Notes: generated from the sequence alone by a model not told the origin. Shown: positions 33,980-45,618, counted from the first letter of the stretch. The stretch is DNA of 64,000 nucleotides from Lentzea jiangxiensis (GCF_900104175.1 NZ_FNIX01000001.1:496001-560000); one strand, 5' to 3'. Numbers and translations: made by a program.

Positions 33980-35712
33980 AGCGGTTCGCATTGCTGTGGC
34001 TCGTCCTCGTCACCCTGACCGGCTGCGCCGCGATCCCGACGAACACCCAGCCGAAACCGATCGGCCCCAAGGACAGCAAGGGCGCCGACGCCCCGGACGC
34101 ACCCGAACCGCGCCAGAACATCGACCCGTTCATGCTCGTGCGCGACTTCATCGACGCGACCTCCAACCCGGACGGCGACTACGCGGCCGCCCGCGCGTTC
34201 CTGACGCCGGAAGCCGCGAAGAAGTGGGACACCAAGAACCCCACGATCATCGAGACCGGTTTCTCCACCGTGCCGAGCTCGCAGGCGCCGCAGGAGAAGG
34301 CGCAGACCGTTCTGCTGCAGGGCAAGTACGTCGGCCGCCTCGGCAGCGACAACGCGTTCGTGCCGCAGCTCGGCGACTTCCAGAAGGCCGTGAAGGTCGA
34401 GCGCAACGCCGACAACCAGTGGCGCATCTCCGAGCCGCCTCCGGGCGTCTACATGCCGCAGAGCCTGTTCAACAACGCGTACCGCCGCATCACGCTCTAC
34501 TTCTACAACCCCGAGTTCACCGTCCTGGTGCCCGACCCGCGCTACGTCGTGATCCCGCCCGTGACGAGCATCCCGACGCGCGTGACCGAGCTGCTGGTCA
34601 AGGGCCCCGGCGACGCGGTGCGCGACACGCTGGTGAGCGCGCTCGGCTCGGACGCCGACAAGTTCTCCGACACCAAGGAGTCCGACGACGGCGCCCTCGA
34701 GGTCAACCTCACCAACGTGGGCAAGGACCTCACCCCCGAGAAGCGCAAGCAGATCGTCGCGCAGGTGGTGAAGTCGTTCTCCGGCATCACCTCCTCGCGC
34801 GTGCGGGTGCTCGTCGAGGGCCAGCAGATCCTGCCGGACCAACGCGACTACCGGCCGTCCGACGTGTCGGCGACCGCGGGCGAGTCGTTGCTGGCGCTGA
34901 ACGCGAACCTCCAGGGCATGCTCGTGGTGGACGGGTCGATCCGCTCGCTCACCGACGGCAACCCGATCAAGGGCCCCGCCGGCGCCGGCACGTACGGCGC
35001 GGTCTCGGCAGCGCAGTCGCTCGACGGCTCACGCCTCGCCGTCGTGTCCCGCTCGGGCGGCGGGGTTCGCCTGCGCGTCGGGGAGCTGGAGCAGGACCTG
35101 TCCGAAGTGGACCTGCCCGCCACCACGCTCTCCAGACCGACGTGGCTGCTCTCCACCGGCCCGAAAGAACCCGGCATCGAGGTCTGGACGGCCGTGGACG
35201 GCAAGTCCGTGGCCCGCCTGACCCGGTCCGACAACGGCAGCTGGACCGCCAAGGGCGTCAACATCACCGACATCGAGCCGTTCGGCTCGATCAGCGAACT
35301 GCGCCTGTCCCGCGACGGCACCCGAGCGGCCCTGGTGATCGCCGGCAAGCTCTACGTCGCCTCCGTGGTGCGCGACAACCAGGACGTCTCCCTGCGCGCA
35401 CCCCGGCAGCTGCAGCCCTCGACTCTGGGCTCAGCGGTGCAGTCGATCGACTGGCTCTCCCAGGACGTGCTGGCGGTTTCCTCCTCGCTGCCCTCCTGGC
35501 CGGTCACGAAGGTCTACACCGACGGCTACCGGATGGACCGCTACAGCCAGTCGAACCTCACCGTGCCGGTGGGTTCGGTGGCTTCGGCGCCCGCGCGTCA
35601 GGTGCAGGTGGTCGACCCCTCCGGGCTGTGGTCGGCGTCGGACATCACCGACGTGTGGAAGTCGAGCGGGATCCGGGTGCCGCCGGGCTCGCTGGTGTTC
35701 TACCCGGGCTGA
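33976..35712 (+). CDS. lpqB: LpqB lipoprotein, accessory to MtrAB
   Basis: A 578-residue secreted lipoprotein. The signal peptide ends in a lipobox LTGC with the lipidated Cys at residue 17. A GerMN-like domain lies around residues 150-290 (RVTELLVKGP and following), and the C-terminal half is a beta-propeller-like region. In mycobacteria LpqB interacts with the extracellular part of MtrB and modulates MtrA phosphorylation. GTG 33976 overlaps the mtrB stop (GTGA), confirming the start and the operon. Confidence 0.95.
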   Translation: MKRFALLWLVLVTLTGCAAIPTNTQPKPIGPKDSKGADAPDAPEPRQNIDPFMLVRDFIDATSNPDGDYAAARAFLTPEAAKKWDTKNPTIIETGFSTVPSSQAPQEKAQTVLLQGKYVGRLGSDNAFVPQLGDFQKAVKVERNADNQWRISEPPPGVYMPQSLFNNAYRRITLYFYNPEFTVLVPDPRYVVIPPVTSIPTRVTELLVKGPGDAVRDTLVSALGSDADKFSDTKESDDGALEVNLTNVGKDLTPEKRKQIVAQVVKSFSGITSSRVRVLVEGQQILPDQRDYRPSDVSATAGESLLALNANLQGMLVVDGSIRSLTDGNPIKGPAGAGTYGAVSAAQSLDGSRLAVVSRSGGGVRLRVGELEQDLSEVDLPATTLSRPTWLLSTGPKEPGIEVWTAVDGKSVARLTRSDNGSWTAKGVNITDIEPFGSISELRLSRDGTRAALVIAGKLYVASVVRDNQDVSLRAPRQLQPSTLGSAVQSIDWLSQDVLAVSSSLPSWPVTKVYTDGYRMDRYSQSNLTVPVGSVASAPARQVQVVDPSGLWSASDITDVWKSSGIRVPPGSLVFYPG

Positions 35713-35940
35713 GTCCAGGGTGCCGTGCCGCGCCGGGAGGCGTGGTGCGCGGGCGCGAGCCGGGTGGCCGCGAGGACGGGGCTGCCCGTCTCCTCGGCGC
35801 CGTGCGGCACGGGTGCGGCCGCCACTGTGCCATGCCGCCGTGTCGAGCCACAGCCCGAAGCCTCAGCCCTGAGCCACAGCCCCGAGCCGCAACGCGGCCT
35901 CGCGCCAGTCAGCCATCGCCGCGAACGGCGCGACGCCTGC

Positions 35941-36558
35941 CTAGTCGCCGGGCCGGTGCGGCCGTGCCGAGGTCAGCGCGAGCACGGCGTTCGTCCGCAC
36001 CCCGGCTGCCCGCAAAGCGCGCACGCAGGCCGCGGCCGTCGCGCCGGTCGTGATCACGTCGTCCAGCAGCACGACCGTCCCCGGCGGTGGCCGCCCCACG
36101 ACCTCCACCCGCCCGGCCAGGTTCCGCCGCCGGGCGCCGGCGCTCAGCCCCACGGAGTCGGCCACCCCGGGCCCGAGCCGCAGCACCGGCGCGACGGCGG
36201 CGACGTCCACCTCCCGGGCGATCCGCACCATGTGGTCACCACCGCGGTCCCGCGCGGCACTGCGCCGGGAGGGCGCCGGCACGATCGTCCAAGGCGGAGG
36301 CCCGACCGCGACCAGGGCCACCGCGACCATCGCGCCGAACCAGGCTGAGAGCGCCCGTGCGCTCCGTTCCTTGAAGGCCAGCACGAGTTCCCGTGCCGCA
36401 CCGTTGTAGGTCGCGAGCGTCCACACGGGCGGCGCCACACCGGGCACCTGGAGGCGCGTGGGCGGGCCGAAGCCGTCGAGGCACGTGGCGCAGCAGGCGG
36501 TGCCGGAGAGGCCGCAGCCGGAGCAGACGGGAGGCAGGAGCAGGTCGAGAGCGGTCAT
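35941..36558 (-). CDS. ComF-type phosphoribosyltransferase-like protein
   Basis: A 205-residue protein of the ComF/GntX family. The N-terminal zinc-finger-like cluster CSGCGLSGTACCATC is near residues 12-26, a YNGAARELVLAFKER segment follows, and the PRPP loop VVLLDDVITTGAT is near residue 167. ComF proteins help DNA uptake in naturally competent bacteria; in actinobacteria (Rv3242c) the role is unknown. ATG 36558 is the natural start. Gene order lpqB, comF-like, hpf, secA matches mycobacteria. Confidence 0.85.
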   Translation of the reverse strand: MTALDLLLPPVCSGCGLSGTACCATCLDGFGPPTRLQVPGVAPPVWTLATYNGAARELVLAFKERSARALSAWFGAMVAVALVAVGPPPWTIVPAPSRRSAARDRGGDHMVRIAREVDVAAVAPVLRLGPGVADSVGLSAGARRRNLAGRVEVVGRPPPGTVVLLDDVITTGATAAACVRALRAAGVRTNAVLALTSARPHRPGD

Positions 36559-37126
36559 GGGAACCAGGATGGCGGCGGGGTCCGACAGAAAATCGCGGTC
36601 GGCCGGGGAAGGGGCCGGGACGCCGGCCGCGACGGGCCTTTCGGCACCGCCCACTAGGGTGAAGTTCCGGTTGCGTTGTCGATCTCCACCGCCTCCGCGC
36701 ACCACCTGAATCCGCAGCTCGGAGCGAGTTCTGTGACGACGTCCCAAGATCCGGTAGCTCGTTTCGCCCCGTTTGTCCGAGCGTCTGTCGAGCCGATGTT
36801 CCGGAACTGAGCGGTCCGCACGTCCGCCGCCGACGCCCGGCCACGCGCGCTCAACCGCGGCCCCCTTGGGTGGCCCGCGGCGGCCTTCGTGACACCTCCG
36901 AGTGGTTAACGATTATTCACATGTCGGGCTGACCAGCGGTTATTACTTGAAATGCGCTCGCGTTCGGCGCGCGGCGTGATCAACCGCCTTGTCCGTCATT
37001 GGGCGAAATCCGCCGTTCAGCCCGGCGTGACTGGGTCGTGATCGGGCATCTGCACCGATTGGGACGGGCGGAAGAAGTGAGTCCGCAACCCGCTCCGCGG
37101 ATCGGAATCGATCTCCTCCCGGTTTC

Positions 37127-37155
37127 GGGAACATGACGCGGGGGTCGCCCGTTGG
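37127..37155 (+). promoter_or_regulatory. Candidate sigma-R/ECF-type promoter upstream of hpf (distal)
   Basis: GGGAAC (37127-37132) and GTTGG (37151-37155) are separated by 18 bases, fitting the GGAAT-N18/19-GTT pattern used by SigR/SigH-group sigma factors. The sigR gene in this window carries the same arrangement. The start would be about 385 bases before the hpf ATG. Confidence 0.35.
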
Positions 37156-37273
37156 CTGGGTATGAGGCCGCGACCGGAGCCGTTCGACGCAGCAAGCCTG
37201 CCGTCGAGTGCCGGTGCGCGGCTGGGCCTTGCGGGTGAGTGGGAAGGTGGCGGGTTTGGCTCGCGGCACGCTC

Positions 37274-37302
37274 GGGAAACGTTTGGCAACACGCTGTCGT
37301 TG
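37274..37302 (+). promoter_or_regulatory. Candidate ECF-type promoter upstream of hpf (proximal)
   Basis: GGGAAAC (37274-37280) and CGTTG (37298-37302) form a second near match of the same type about 147 bases downstream of the first. The -35 element is less exact. Confidence 0.3.
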
Positions 37303-37547
37303 CGCTGCGTAGTCGTCGAAAAATCTCGTCGTTCCCCCGGCAAGGGGGCTTACGCGACGGTGAATCCCAAGCTAACGTGCACCGCTATCAGCGTTCCGGC
37401 CCGCGGGGAGGAGGCGAACAGCCCATGATCCTGGCGCCGTGAGAGCTGGGGGAGACGACCCTCTGCGACACATCCGCGATCCAAGATCGCCACGGCGCTT
37501 TGAATGCAGTCCAGCCATAGCTCGCAGCAAAGCGAGGGAGGTCGTGT

Positions 37548-38213
37548 ATGGACATCGTCGTTAAGGGCCGCAATGTCGAGGTGCCCGATCACTACAGGGT
37601 GCACGTCGCCGAAAAGCTGGCCCGGCTTGAGCGCTACGACCGCAAGGTCATCCGCTTCGACGTGGAGCTTTTCCACGAGCCGAACCGCCGTCAGTCGAAG
37701 AACTGCCAGCGGGTCGAAATCACCGGCAAGGGACGTGGACCCGTGGTCCGTTCCGAAGCCTGCGCGGGTGACTTCTACGCCGCGCTCGATTCTGCGGTCG
37801 CGAAGCTCGAGAACCGCCTGCGTCGGTCACATGACCGCAGGCGCGTCCACCACGGGGCGCGTGCCCCGATCTCGGTGGCCGAAGCGACAAGCGGACTGGG
37901 TGAACCGTCCGCCGGCGAAAGCATGACGTCGCGCCGCGCGAAGACCGCGGTGCTCGACGCACCCGAGGCCGACCACGAGGGCATGGCGGAAGTGCCCGCG
38001 CAGCGTTGGGAAGAGGGCCTCGAAGACAAGTTGCCCGGACGCGTCGTACGCGAGAAGGAGCACGCCGCCAAACCGATGACCGTCGACCAGGCCCTCTACG
38101 AGATGGAGCTGGTCGGCCACGACTTCTACCTGTTCGCCGACGCCGAATCCGGGCGCCCGAGTGTCGTCTACCGCCGGAAGGGATTCGACTACGGCGTGAT
38201 CAGGCTGGCCTGA
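37548..38213 (+). CDS. hpf: Long-form ribosome hibernation promoting factor
   Basis: A 221-residue protein. Residues 1 to about 105 form the RaiA/HPF ribosome-binding domain (MDIVVKGRNVEVPDHYRVHV and AGDFYAALDSAVAKLENRLRR). A charged linker follows, and residues of about 165-221 are the C-terminal dimerisation domain (MTVDQALYEMELVGHDFYLF, ending VVYRRKGFDYGVIRLA). Long HPF drives 100S ribosome pairing in stationary phase and stress. ATG 37548 has GGGAGG 6 bases upstream. It lies 5' of secA, as Rv3241c does; a strong terminator separates them. Confidence 0.94.
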   Translation: MDIVVKGRNVEVPDHYRVHVAEKLARLERYDRKVIRFDVELFHEPNRRQSKNCQRVEITGKGRGPVVRSEACAGDFYAALDSAVAKLENRLRRSHDRRRVHHGARAPISVAEATSGLGEPSAGESMTSRRAKTAVLDAPEADHEGMAEVPAQRWEEGLEDKLPGRVVREKEHAAKPMTVDQALYEMELVGHDFYLFADAESGRPSVVYRRKGFDYGVIRLA

Positions 38214-38573
38214 CCCGCGCGGACCCGTACCTCCTACCGCCGCCGCCCCGCACCCCTCGCGTGCGGGGCGGCGGCGTGCGTCTACCGCCGGTCGGACCCA
38301 TTGCGACCCCGGACGTTCACCGTCAAGGTGAACTTGGCCGCGCCAGGAACCTTCACGCGGTCCCCGTACGTTCTCCAGACCAGTAGCCGAGGTGGGGGCA
38401 CCGGCGACAGGAGGTCTGCGACACCGCAGAACCGGCACCTGACCTGCGCATACCAGGTCGGGGGTGCCAATCCGCCTGTGTCCGTGCACACATCTTGGCG
38501 ACTTGCCTACGATGGGCAGGGGAAAGGCGTCCGTGGTGGGCGCGCCGCGATACAGGTGATGAGGTCTATCCAG
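38214..38573. other. 360-base hpf-secA intergenic region
   Basis: It begins with the hpf terminator (38238-38276) and continues as the secA leader. A 69-residue leftward frame (38282-38491) exists but lacks a ribosome-binding site and was not accepted. No riboswitch or clear promoter was recognised. Confidence 0.5.
38238..38276 (+). terminator. Terminator hairpin after hpf
   Basis: A perfect 16-base GC stem (38238-38253 with 38261-38276; 5' arm CGCCGCCGCCCCGCAC) closes a 7-base loop 25 bases after the hpf stop. There is no U-tract. Confidence 0.75.
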
Positions 38574-41513
<2,940 letters not shown>

Positions 41514-41527
41514 CTCCACCTCTTGTC

Positions 41528-41573
41528 GCCGCGTGGGCCGCACTCCTCCGGGAGGGCGGCCCACGCGGCTTTT
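41528..41573 (+). terminator. Rho-independent terminator of secA
   Basis: A perfect 14-base stem GCCGCGTGGGCCGC (41528-41541) pairs with 41556-41569; the loop contains a second small pair, and TTTT follows directly (41570-41573). Confidence 0.88.
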
Positions 41574-41765
41574 CAGGCCTGCGGCCGTCAAAGTGCGAGG
41601 CGGGGGTGTGAGGCCGGTGAAACGCGCAGGCTCGCGCAGGGGTTCTCCTCTGATTTCGGCTCCACCGCGGCCGAATTCACTCAGCGGGTCTGACAATTAC
41701 GGCAATGAAGCGCGTACGCGCGATACGGGACCCAAGGCGACCACCGCACCCGCTGAAGCAGCCCC

Positions 41766-42173
41766 TCACTCCAGCACCGCGAACGAGGTGAACCACCACC
41801 TCCCACCCCGGTGCTCGACCCGGCAGGCCACGGCCAGCACCCGCCCCTCCCTGCGGACGGTCGCGGAAATCTCGGCCACGAACCGGGACGGGTGACAGAC
41901 CCGAGGCATCCGGACCATCCGGGTGGTCCGAGGCCGCACCATCGCCCCGAGCCGCACCGCCAACCCCGGCACCGCGACCTGCCGCAGCAACCGAGCCGGC
42001 CGCCGCCCGTCCAGCACCTCCAGCACGGCACCCACCAGCCGCAGCGGATCCAACGCGGGCGACGGTGGATCGGGCTCCGGCACCCGGGCGGGGCGTGGCC
42101 GGGGCCGGGGCAGCGGAACGGCTCCGCCCACGGGCGGCTCGTAGGCGGGCAGGCGGCGGACGACTGGCGGCAT
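41766..42173 (-). CDS. DUF6459/Rv3235-like protein
   Basis: A 135-residue basic, Pro- and Arg-rich protein resembling the conserved actinobacterial Rv3235 family next to secA1. The N-terminal 45 residues are low-complexity Pro/Arg; the rest (LRLVGAVLEVLDGRRPARLL, then ISATVRREGRVLAVACRVE and RWWFTSFAVLE) is the conserved part. Function unknown, with no membrane segment. ATG 42173 is divergent from the HAD gene; the conserved domain, rather than length, supports this as a real gene. Confidence 0.65.
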   Translation of the reverse strand: MPPVVRRLPAYEPPVGGAVPLPRPRPRPARVPEPDPPSPALDPLRLVGAVLEVLDGRRPARLLRQVAVPGLAVRLGAMVRPRTTRMVRMPRVCHPSRFVAEISATVRREGRVLAVACRVEHRGGRWWFTSFAVLE

Positions 42174-42240
42174 GCCCTACCAGGCGAGCGGCGGACGTGA
42201 TCAGGACACGGGCCACTCGAAAGTGGGTACCGTCGCCAAG

Positions 42241-42651
42241 GTGCTGAAAGCTCTGGTGCTCGACTACGGCGGCGTCCTGACCGATCCCGGCGAGGACAAC
42301 CCGGCCGAGCCGCCGCTCCTCACCGCCCTGCGCGAGGTCAAGCGGCACGGGCTCAAGACGGCGTTGCTGTCCAATGCGGACGGTTGGTGGCAGCCGCCGC
42401 GAGCCTTCGACGGGCTCTTCGACGTGACGGTCCTCTCCGGTGAGGCCGGGCTGGCGAAGTCGGACGTCGGCATCTACCTGCTCGTGGCGCGGAAGCTCGG
42501 TCTCGAGCCCGGGGAGTGCGTGTTCGTCGACGACCTCGCGGTCAACATCCGCGGTGCTGCCGAAGCCGGAATGGTCGGCGTCCACCACCGGTCGACGCGG
42601 TCCACCCTCGAGGAGTTGGAGATCCTGCTGGGGATGGCGCTCCGCGAATGA
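42241..42651 (+). CDS. HAD-superfamily hydrolase
   Basis: A 136-residue short HAD protein. Motif I is LVLDYGGVLTD (about 5-15), where the first Asp is the nucleophile but the second catalytic position is Gly-Gly-Val rather than DxD, a pattern common in the HAD-IA group. Motif II is ALLSNADG, the Lys lies in GLAKSDVGIY, and motif IV is CVFVDDLAVNIRGAAEAG. It has no sizeable cap domain, hence the short length. Substrate unknown. GTG 42241 places motif I at the N-terminus; GTG 42223 would add six residues. Confidence 0.8.
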   Translation: MLKALVLDYGGVLTDPGEDNPAEPPLLTALREVKRHGLKTALLSNADGWWQPPRAFDGLFDVTVLSGEAGLAKSDVGIYLLVARKLGLEPGECVFVDDLAVNIRGAAEAGMVGVHHRSTRSTLEELEILLGMALRE

Positions 42652-42696
42652 GGGACCAGGGGATCGGTTGCCGCGCCGACCGGCTCCGAGCCCTTC

Positions 42697-43443
42697 TCAC
42701 TGAGAGCGGCGCACCAGTTCGAAGCAGAGGACGGCCGCTGCCGAGGCGACGTTCAGGGACTCCACACCCGCCGCCATCGGAATGGAAAGCCACGACGTGA
42801 TGTGCGGACGCACGTCGTCGGTGATCCCGGACGTTTCGCTGCCCAGGACGAAAGCGGCGCGGTCGCCGAACGAAGCGGAGTAGATGGTGTCGGACGCGTG
42901 GGAGTCGAGCGCGAAGAGCGGATAGCCGGACGCGCGCAACGAAGCCGAGGCCTCCGCCGCGGTGCCGCAGCGCAGCACGGGCGCTCGGAAGGCCACCCCG
43001 GCGGAGGCCTTGACCACGAGCGGGTCGATCGACGCGACGCCGCGGCGCGGGACGACGATGCCGTCGATCCCCGCCGCGGTCGCGGTGCGCAGGATCATGC
43101 CGACGTTCGCGGGCGTCGTGATGCCGTCGAGCACCAGCACGGACCGCAGCGACCCTTCTTCCAGGGCCAGGGCGAGCGGCTTCATGCGCGGCGCGACCAC
43201 GTCGGCGAGCACGCCCTGGTCCTGCTTCCCGTTGCCCGCCAGCACCTTCACGCGTTGCGCGGTGGCCCGCTGCACCTGGACGCCACGGGAACGGGCCGCG
43301 TCGAGGATCTCGCGCGCGGCGGGGCCTCGGGCCGTGTCGGCGAGCACCACCTTGTCCACTGACAGCGCCGGGTCGTCCAGCGCCTCCAGCACGGGCTTGC
43401 GGCCGTAGACGGTGACGAAGCGGTCCTTGGGCGAGATCTCCAC
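42697..43443 (-). CDS. TrmH/SpoU-family RNA 2'-O-methyltransferase
   Basis: A 248-residue SPOUT methyltransferase. The N-terminal substrate-binding domain begins VYGRKPVLEALDD. The C-terminal knot has the three family motifs: GITTPANVGMILRTATAAG (motif 1, Asn and Arg), FVLGSETSGI (motif 2) and IPMAAGVESLNVASAAAV (motif 3). It modifies ribose 2'-OH of rRNA or tRNA; the target is unknown. In some actinomycetes such enzymes confer thiostrepton resistance, but this one has no linked biosynthetic genes. GTG 43443 is the start. Confidence 0.88.
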   Translation of the reverse strand: MEISPKDRFVTVYGRKPVLEALDDPALSVDKVVLADTARGPAAREILDAARSRGVQVQRATAQRVKVLAGNGKQDQGVLADVVAPRMKPLALALEEGSLRSVLVLDGITTPANVGMILRTATAAGIDGIVVPRRGVASIDPLVVKASAGVAFRAPVLRCGTAAEASASLRASGYPLFALDSHASDTIYSASFGDRAAFVLGSETSGITDDVRPHITSWLSIPMAAGVESLNVASAAAVLCFELVRRSQ

Positions 43444-43524
43444 GTGAAGAGGGTGACAGAGGCGGGCACGGCGGGTTCGAACGGGTGAAGAGCTCCACTA
43501 GAGCCGTTCGGCCCTTGTGTTTCG

Positions 43525-43543
43525 GATCATATCGATGATGATC
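43525..43543. promoter_or_regulatory. AT-rich near-palindrome before the kinase-like gene
   Basis: GATCAT (43525-43530) and ATGATC (43538-43543) flank ATCGAT plus one extra G. The element ends 5 bases before the ATG at 43549 and stands out in GC-rich DNA. Possible operator. Confidence 0.3.
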
Positions 43544-43548
43544 GTCAC

Positions 43549-44214
43549 ATGACGGCAGGTGTGCGCAGCGTTGCGCAACGTCAACATCTCGCGAGCGGTC
43601 AGGACTCGGATGTGTTCATCCGGTCGGACGGCTTGCTGGTCAAGCGCACCCGCACCGGCCGTGACCTGCGGCGCGAGGCGGAGATGATGGTGTACCTGAG
43701 CGGGTGCGGCATCCCCGTCCCGCGCGTTCACGACGCCGCGCGGGACGAGCTCGTCATGCAGTACGTGCCCGGCCCGCGGATGTCGGAGGAGATCGGTCGC
43801 AAGCCGTGGTTCGCCGGCGGTCTCGGCAAGGAGCTCGCGGACCTGCACCGCCGCCTCGACGTCATCCCCGCGCCCGACTTCCTGAGCGGCGAGGGCGACC
43901 TCCTGCACCTCGACCTGCACCCCGGCAACGTCGTGCTCGGTCCGGAGGGGCCCGTCGTCCTCGACTGGGCCAGCGCCACCAAGGGCGACCGCCGGCTCGA
44001 CGTCGCGCTGAGCTGGGTCTCGCTCGCCGTCGCGAGCCTCGCCCCGGTCAAGAAGCTCACGCGGTGGCGGTTCCTGCGCTCGTTCATGGCCAACGCCGAC
44101 CCGTTGGCGGTCGAGGCGATCCCGGAGGCCGCGCGCATCCGGCTGGGCCGCCACGACCGCGATCCGCGGGAACGGGCCGTGCTGCAGAGGTTGATGGACC
44201 GCGATCGCCACTAG
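43549..44214 (+). CDS. Aminoglycoside phosphotransferase / small kinase-like protein
   Basis: A 221-residue kinase-fold protein. VKRTRTGRDLRREAEMMVYL resembles the ATP-binding Lys and helix C Glu, MQYVPGPRM is the hinge, LLHLDLHPGNVVL (about 117-129) is the Brenner-type catalytic loop (HxDxxxxN), and VVLDWASA (about 139-146) is the metal-binding Asp. This matches APH/choline-kinase-like proteins; the substrate is unknown. ATG 43549 follows a palindromic AT-rich element. The WS/DGAT-like gene starts 9 bases downstream and may be co-transcribed. Confidence 0.8.
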   Translation: MTAGVRSVAQRQHLASGQDSDVFIRSDGLLVKRTRTGRDLRREAEMMVYLSGCGIPVPRVHDAARDELVMQYVPGPRMSEEIGRKPWFAGGLGKELADLHRRLDVIPAPDFLSGEGDLLHLDLHPGNVVLGPEGPVVLDWASATKGDRRLDVALSWVSLAVASLAPVKKLTRWRFLRSFMANADPLAVEAIPEAARIRLGRHDRDPRERAVLQRLMDRDRH

Positions 44215-44223
44215 GCTGGGTGC

Positions 44224-45618
44224 ATGCCGGACCGACTGTCAGCGCTGGACGCCTCGTTCCTGTACATGGAGGGCTCCACGACGCCGATGCACGTCGGTGG
44301 CGTGGCGGTGTTCCGACGGCCCAAGGCGGGCTTCGACTACGACAAGCTCGTCGACCTCATCGAGCAGCGCCTGAGCCTCGTGCCGCGCTACCGGCAGAAG
44401 GTCGTGCACGTGCCGGGCCGCATCGCGCGCCCGGTCTGGGTCGACGACCCGGACTTCGACGTCACCTACCACGTCCGCAGGTCGGCGCTGCCCAAGCCGG
44501 GCAACGACACCCAGCTGCACGACCTGGTCGCGCGCCTGATGTCGCGCCCGCTCGACCACTCCCGCCCGCTGTGGGAGATCTACCTCGTCGAGGGCCTCGC
44601 GAAGAACCAGACCGCGGTCATCACCAAGACCCACCAGGCCATGGTCGACGGCATCGCGTCGCTCGAGATCGGCCAGGTCATGCTGGACGTGTCGCCGTCG
44701 CCGCGCACGAACGTCGAGAACCTCTGGATGCCGCAGCCGGAACCCAGTTCGCTGCAGCTCGTGGCCGACGCCGTCACCGACATCGTGCAGCGCCCCGGCG
44801 AGCTCGTGGAGAACGTCCGCAGCGCCGCCCTCGACACCGTCAACACGGTCGAGAAGGTCTTCCACGCGTTCGGCGTGCTCGCCTCGGCGGTCCGCACCGC
44901 CGCGACACCCGCGCCCGGGACACCGCTGAACGTCCGCATCACCTCGCCGCAGCGCCGGTTCGCCGTCGCCCGCACCCGGCTCGACGACCTGCGCGCCATC
45001 CGCAAGGCGCACGGCGGCACCGTCAACGACGCGGTGCTCGCCGCCCTGAGCGGAGCGTTGCGCAACTGGCTGCTCAGCCGCGGCGAGAACGTCACCGGCA
45101 GCACCACGATCCGCGCGATGGCCCCGCTCTCGGTACGTGAAGCGGACCCGGACTCGGGCAACAACGTCAGCGCGTACCTGGTCGACCTGCCCGTCGGCGA
45201 GCCGAACCCGGTCGTGCGCCTGCACCACGTGAGCCACGCGATGCGCGCCCACCAGGAGTCCGGCCAGTCGGTGGCCGCCGACGCGCTGGTGAAGGTCTCC
45301 GGTTTCGCACCGCCGACGCTGCACGCGCTCGGTGCGCGCGCTGCGAGTTCGTTCAGCCGGCGGCTGTTCAACGTCATCGTCACGAACGTCCCCGGCCCGC
45401 AGGTGCCGCTGTACGCGGCGGGCGCGAGAATGACCGAGATCTTCCCGGTCGTGCCGCTCGCCAGGAACCAGGCGCTGGCCATCGGGGTGACGTCGTACGA
45501 CGGCGGTGTTTACTTCGGGTTGAACGGCGACCGCGACGGGATGTCCGATGTGGACGTTCTGGCGGCCATGGTCGAGGAGTCGGTGGAGGAACTGATGGGG
45601 ACGGCGAACGGGTCATGA
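44224..45618 (+). CDS. WS/DGAT-like acyltransferase with altered catalytic motif
   Basis: A 464-residue member of the wax ester synthase/diacylglycerol acyltransferase family: start MPDRLSALDASFLYMEG, PLWEIYLVEGL, and C-terminal NVIVTNVPGPQVPLY and VLAAMVEESVEEL. These enzymes esterify fatty acyl-CoA to diacylglycerol or alcohols for storage lipid. The catalytic motif HHxxxDG reads HQAMVDG (H137-Q138, D142), so the second histidine, regarded as the base, is Gln. It may be inactive, have altered chemistry, or belong to a divergent subgroup. ATG 44224; overlaps the next gene by 4 bases. Confidence 0.88.
   Translation: MPDRLSALDASFLYMEGSTTPMHVGGVAVFRRPKAGFDYDKLVDLIEQRLSLVPRYRQKVVHVPGRIARPVWVDDPDFDVTYHVRRSALPKPGNDTQLHDLVARLMSRPLDHSRPLWEIYLVEGLAKNQTAVITKTHQAMVDGIASLEIGQVMLDVSPSPRTNVENLWMPQPEPSSLQLVADAVTDIVQRPGELVENVRSAALDTVNTVEKVFHAFGVLASAVRTAATPAPGTPLNVRITSPQRRFAVARTRLDDLRAIRKAHGGTVNDAVLAALSGALRNWLLSRGENVTGSTTIRAMAPLSVREADPDSGNNVSAYLVDLPVGEPNPVVRLHHVSHAMRAHQESGQSVAADALVKVSGFAPPTLHALGARAASSFSRRLFNVIVTNVPGPQVPLYAAGARMTEIFPVVPLARNQALAIGVTSYDGGVYFGLNGDRDGMSDVDVLAAMVEESVEELMGTANGS

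Larger units (their letters stand above)
36559..37547. other. 989-base region without a supported gene, upstream of hpf
   Basis: No open frame here has a credible ribosome-binding site, family motif or codon pattern; the longest (37162-37428) starts without a ribosome-binding site. The segment 36900-36955 is AT-richer than its surroundings. Two ECF-sigma-like promoter matches occur at 37127-37155 and 37274-37302, and a small hairpin (GCGATC, loop CAA, GATCGC) at 37476-37490. It probably holds the comF and hpf control regions and a long hpf leader. Confidence 0.5.

Noticed and set aside
30508-34842. 1444-residue leftward frame opposite mtrA-mtrB-lpqB
   Set aside because: Antisense artefact of high third-position GC; the plus strand has three well-known genes.
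37162-37428. 88-residue forward frame upstream of hpf
   Set aside because: Begins without a ribosome-binding site, low-complexity composition, overlaps predicted promoter elements.
37380-37547. Possible cyclic-di-AMP or other riboswitch in the hpf leader
   Set aside because: Only a small GCGATC hairpin is evident; no conserved riboswitch motif could be matched by eye.
38282-38491. Leftward 69-residue frame (two Cys pairs, VRCRFCG) between hpf and secA
   Set aside because: No ribosome-binding site before its GTG, antisense to the secA leader, and no recognised family. Could be revisited if conserved.
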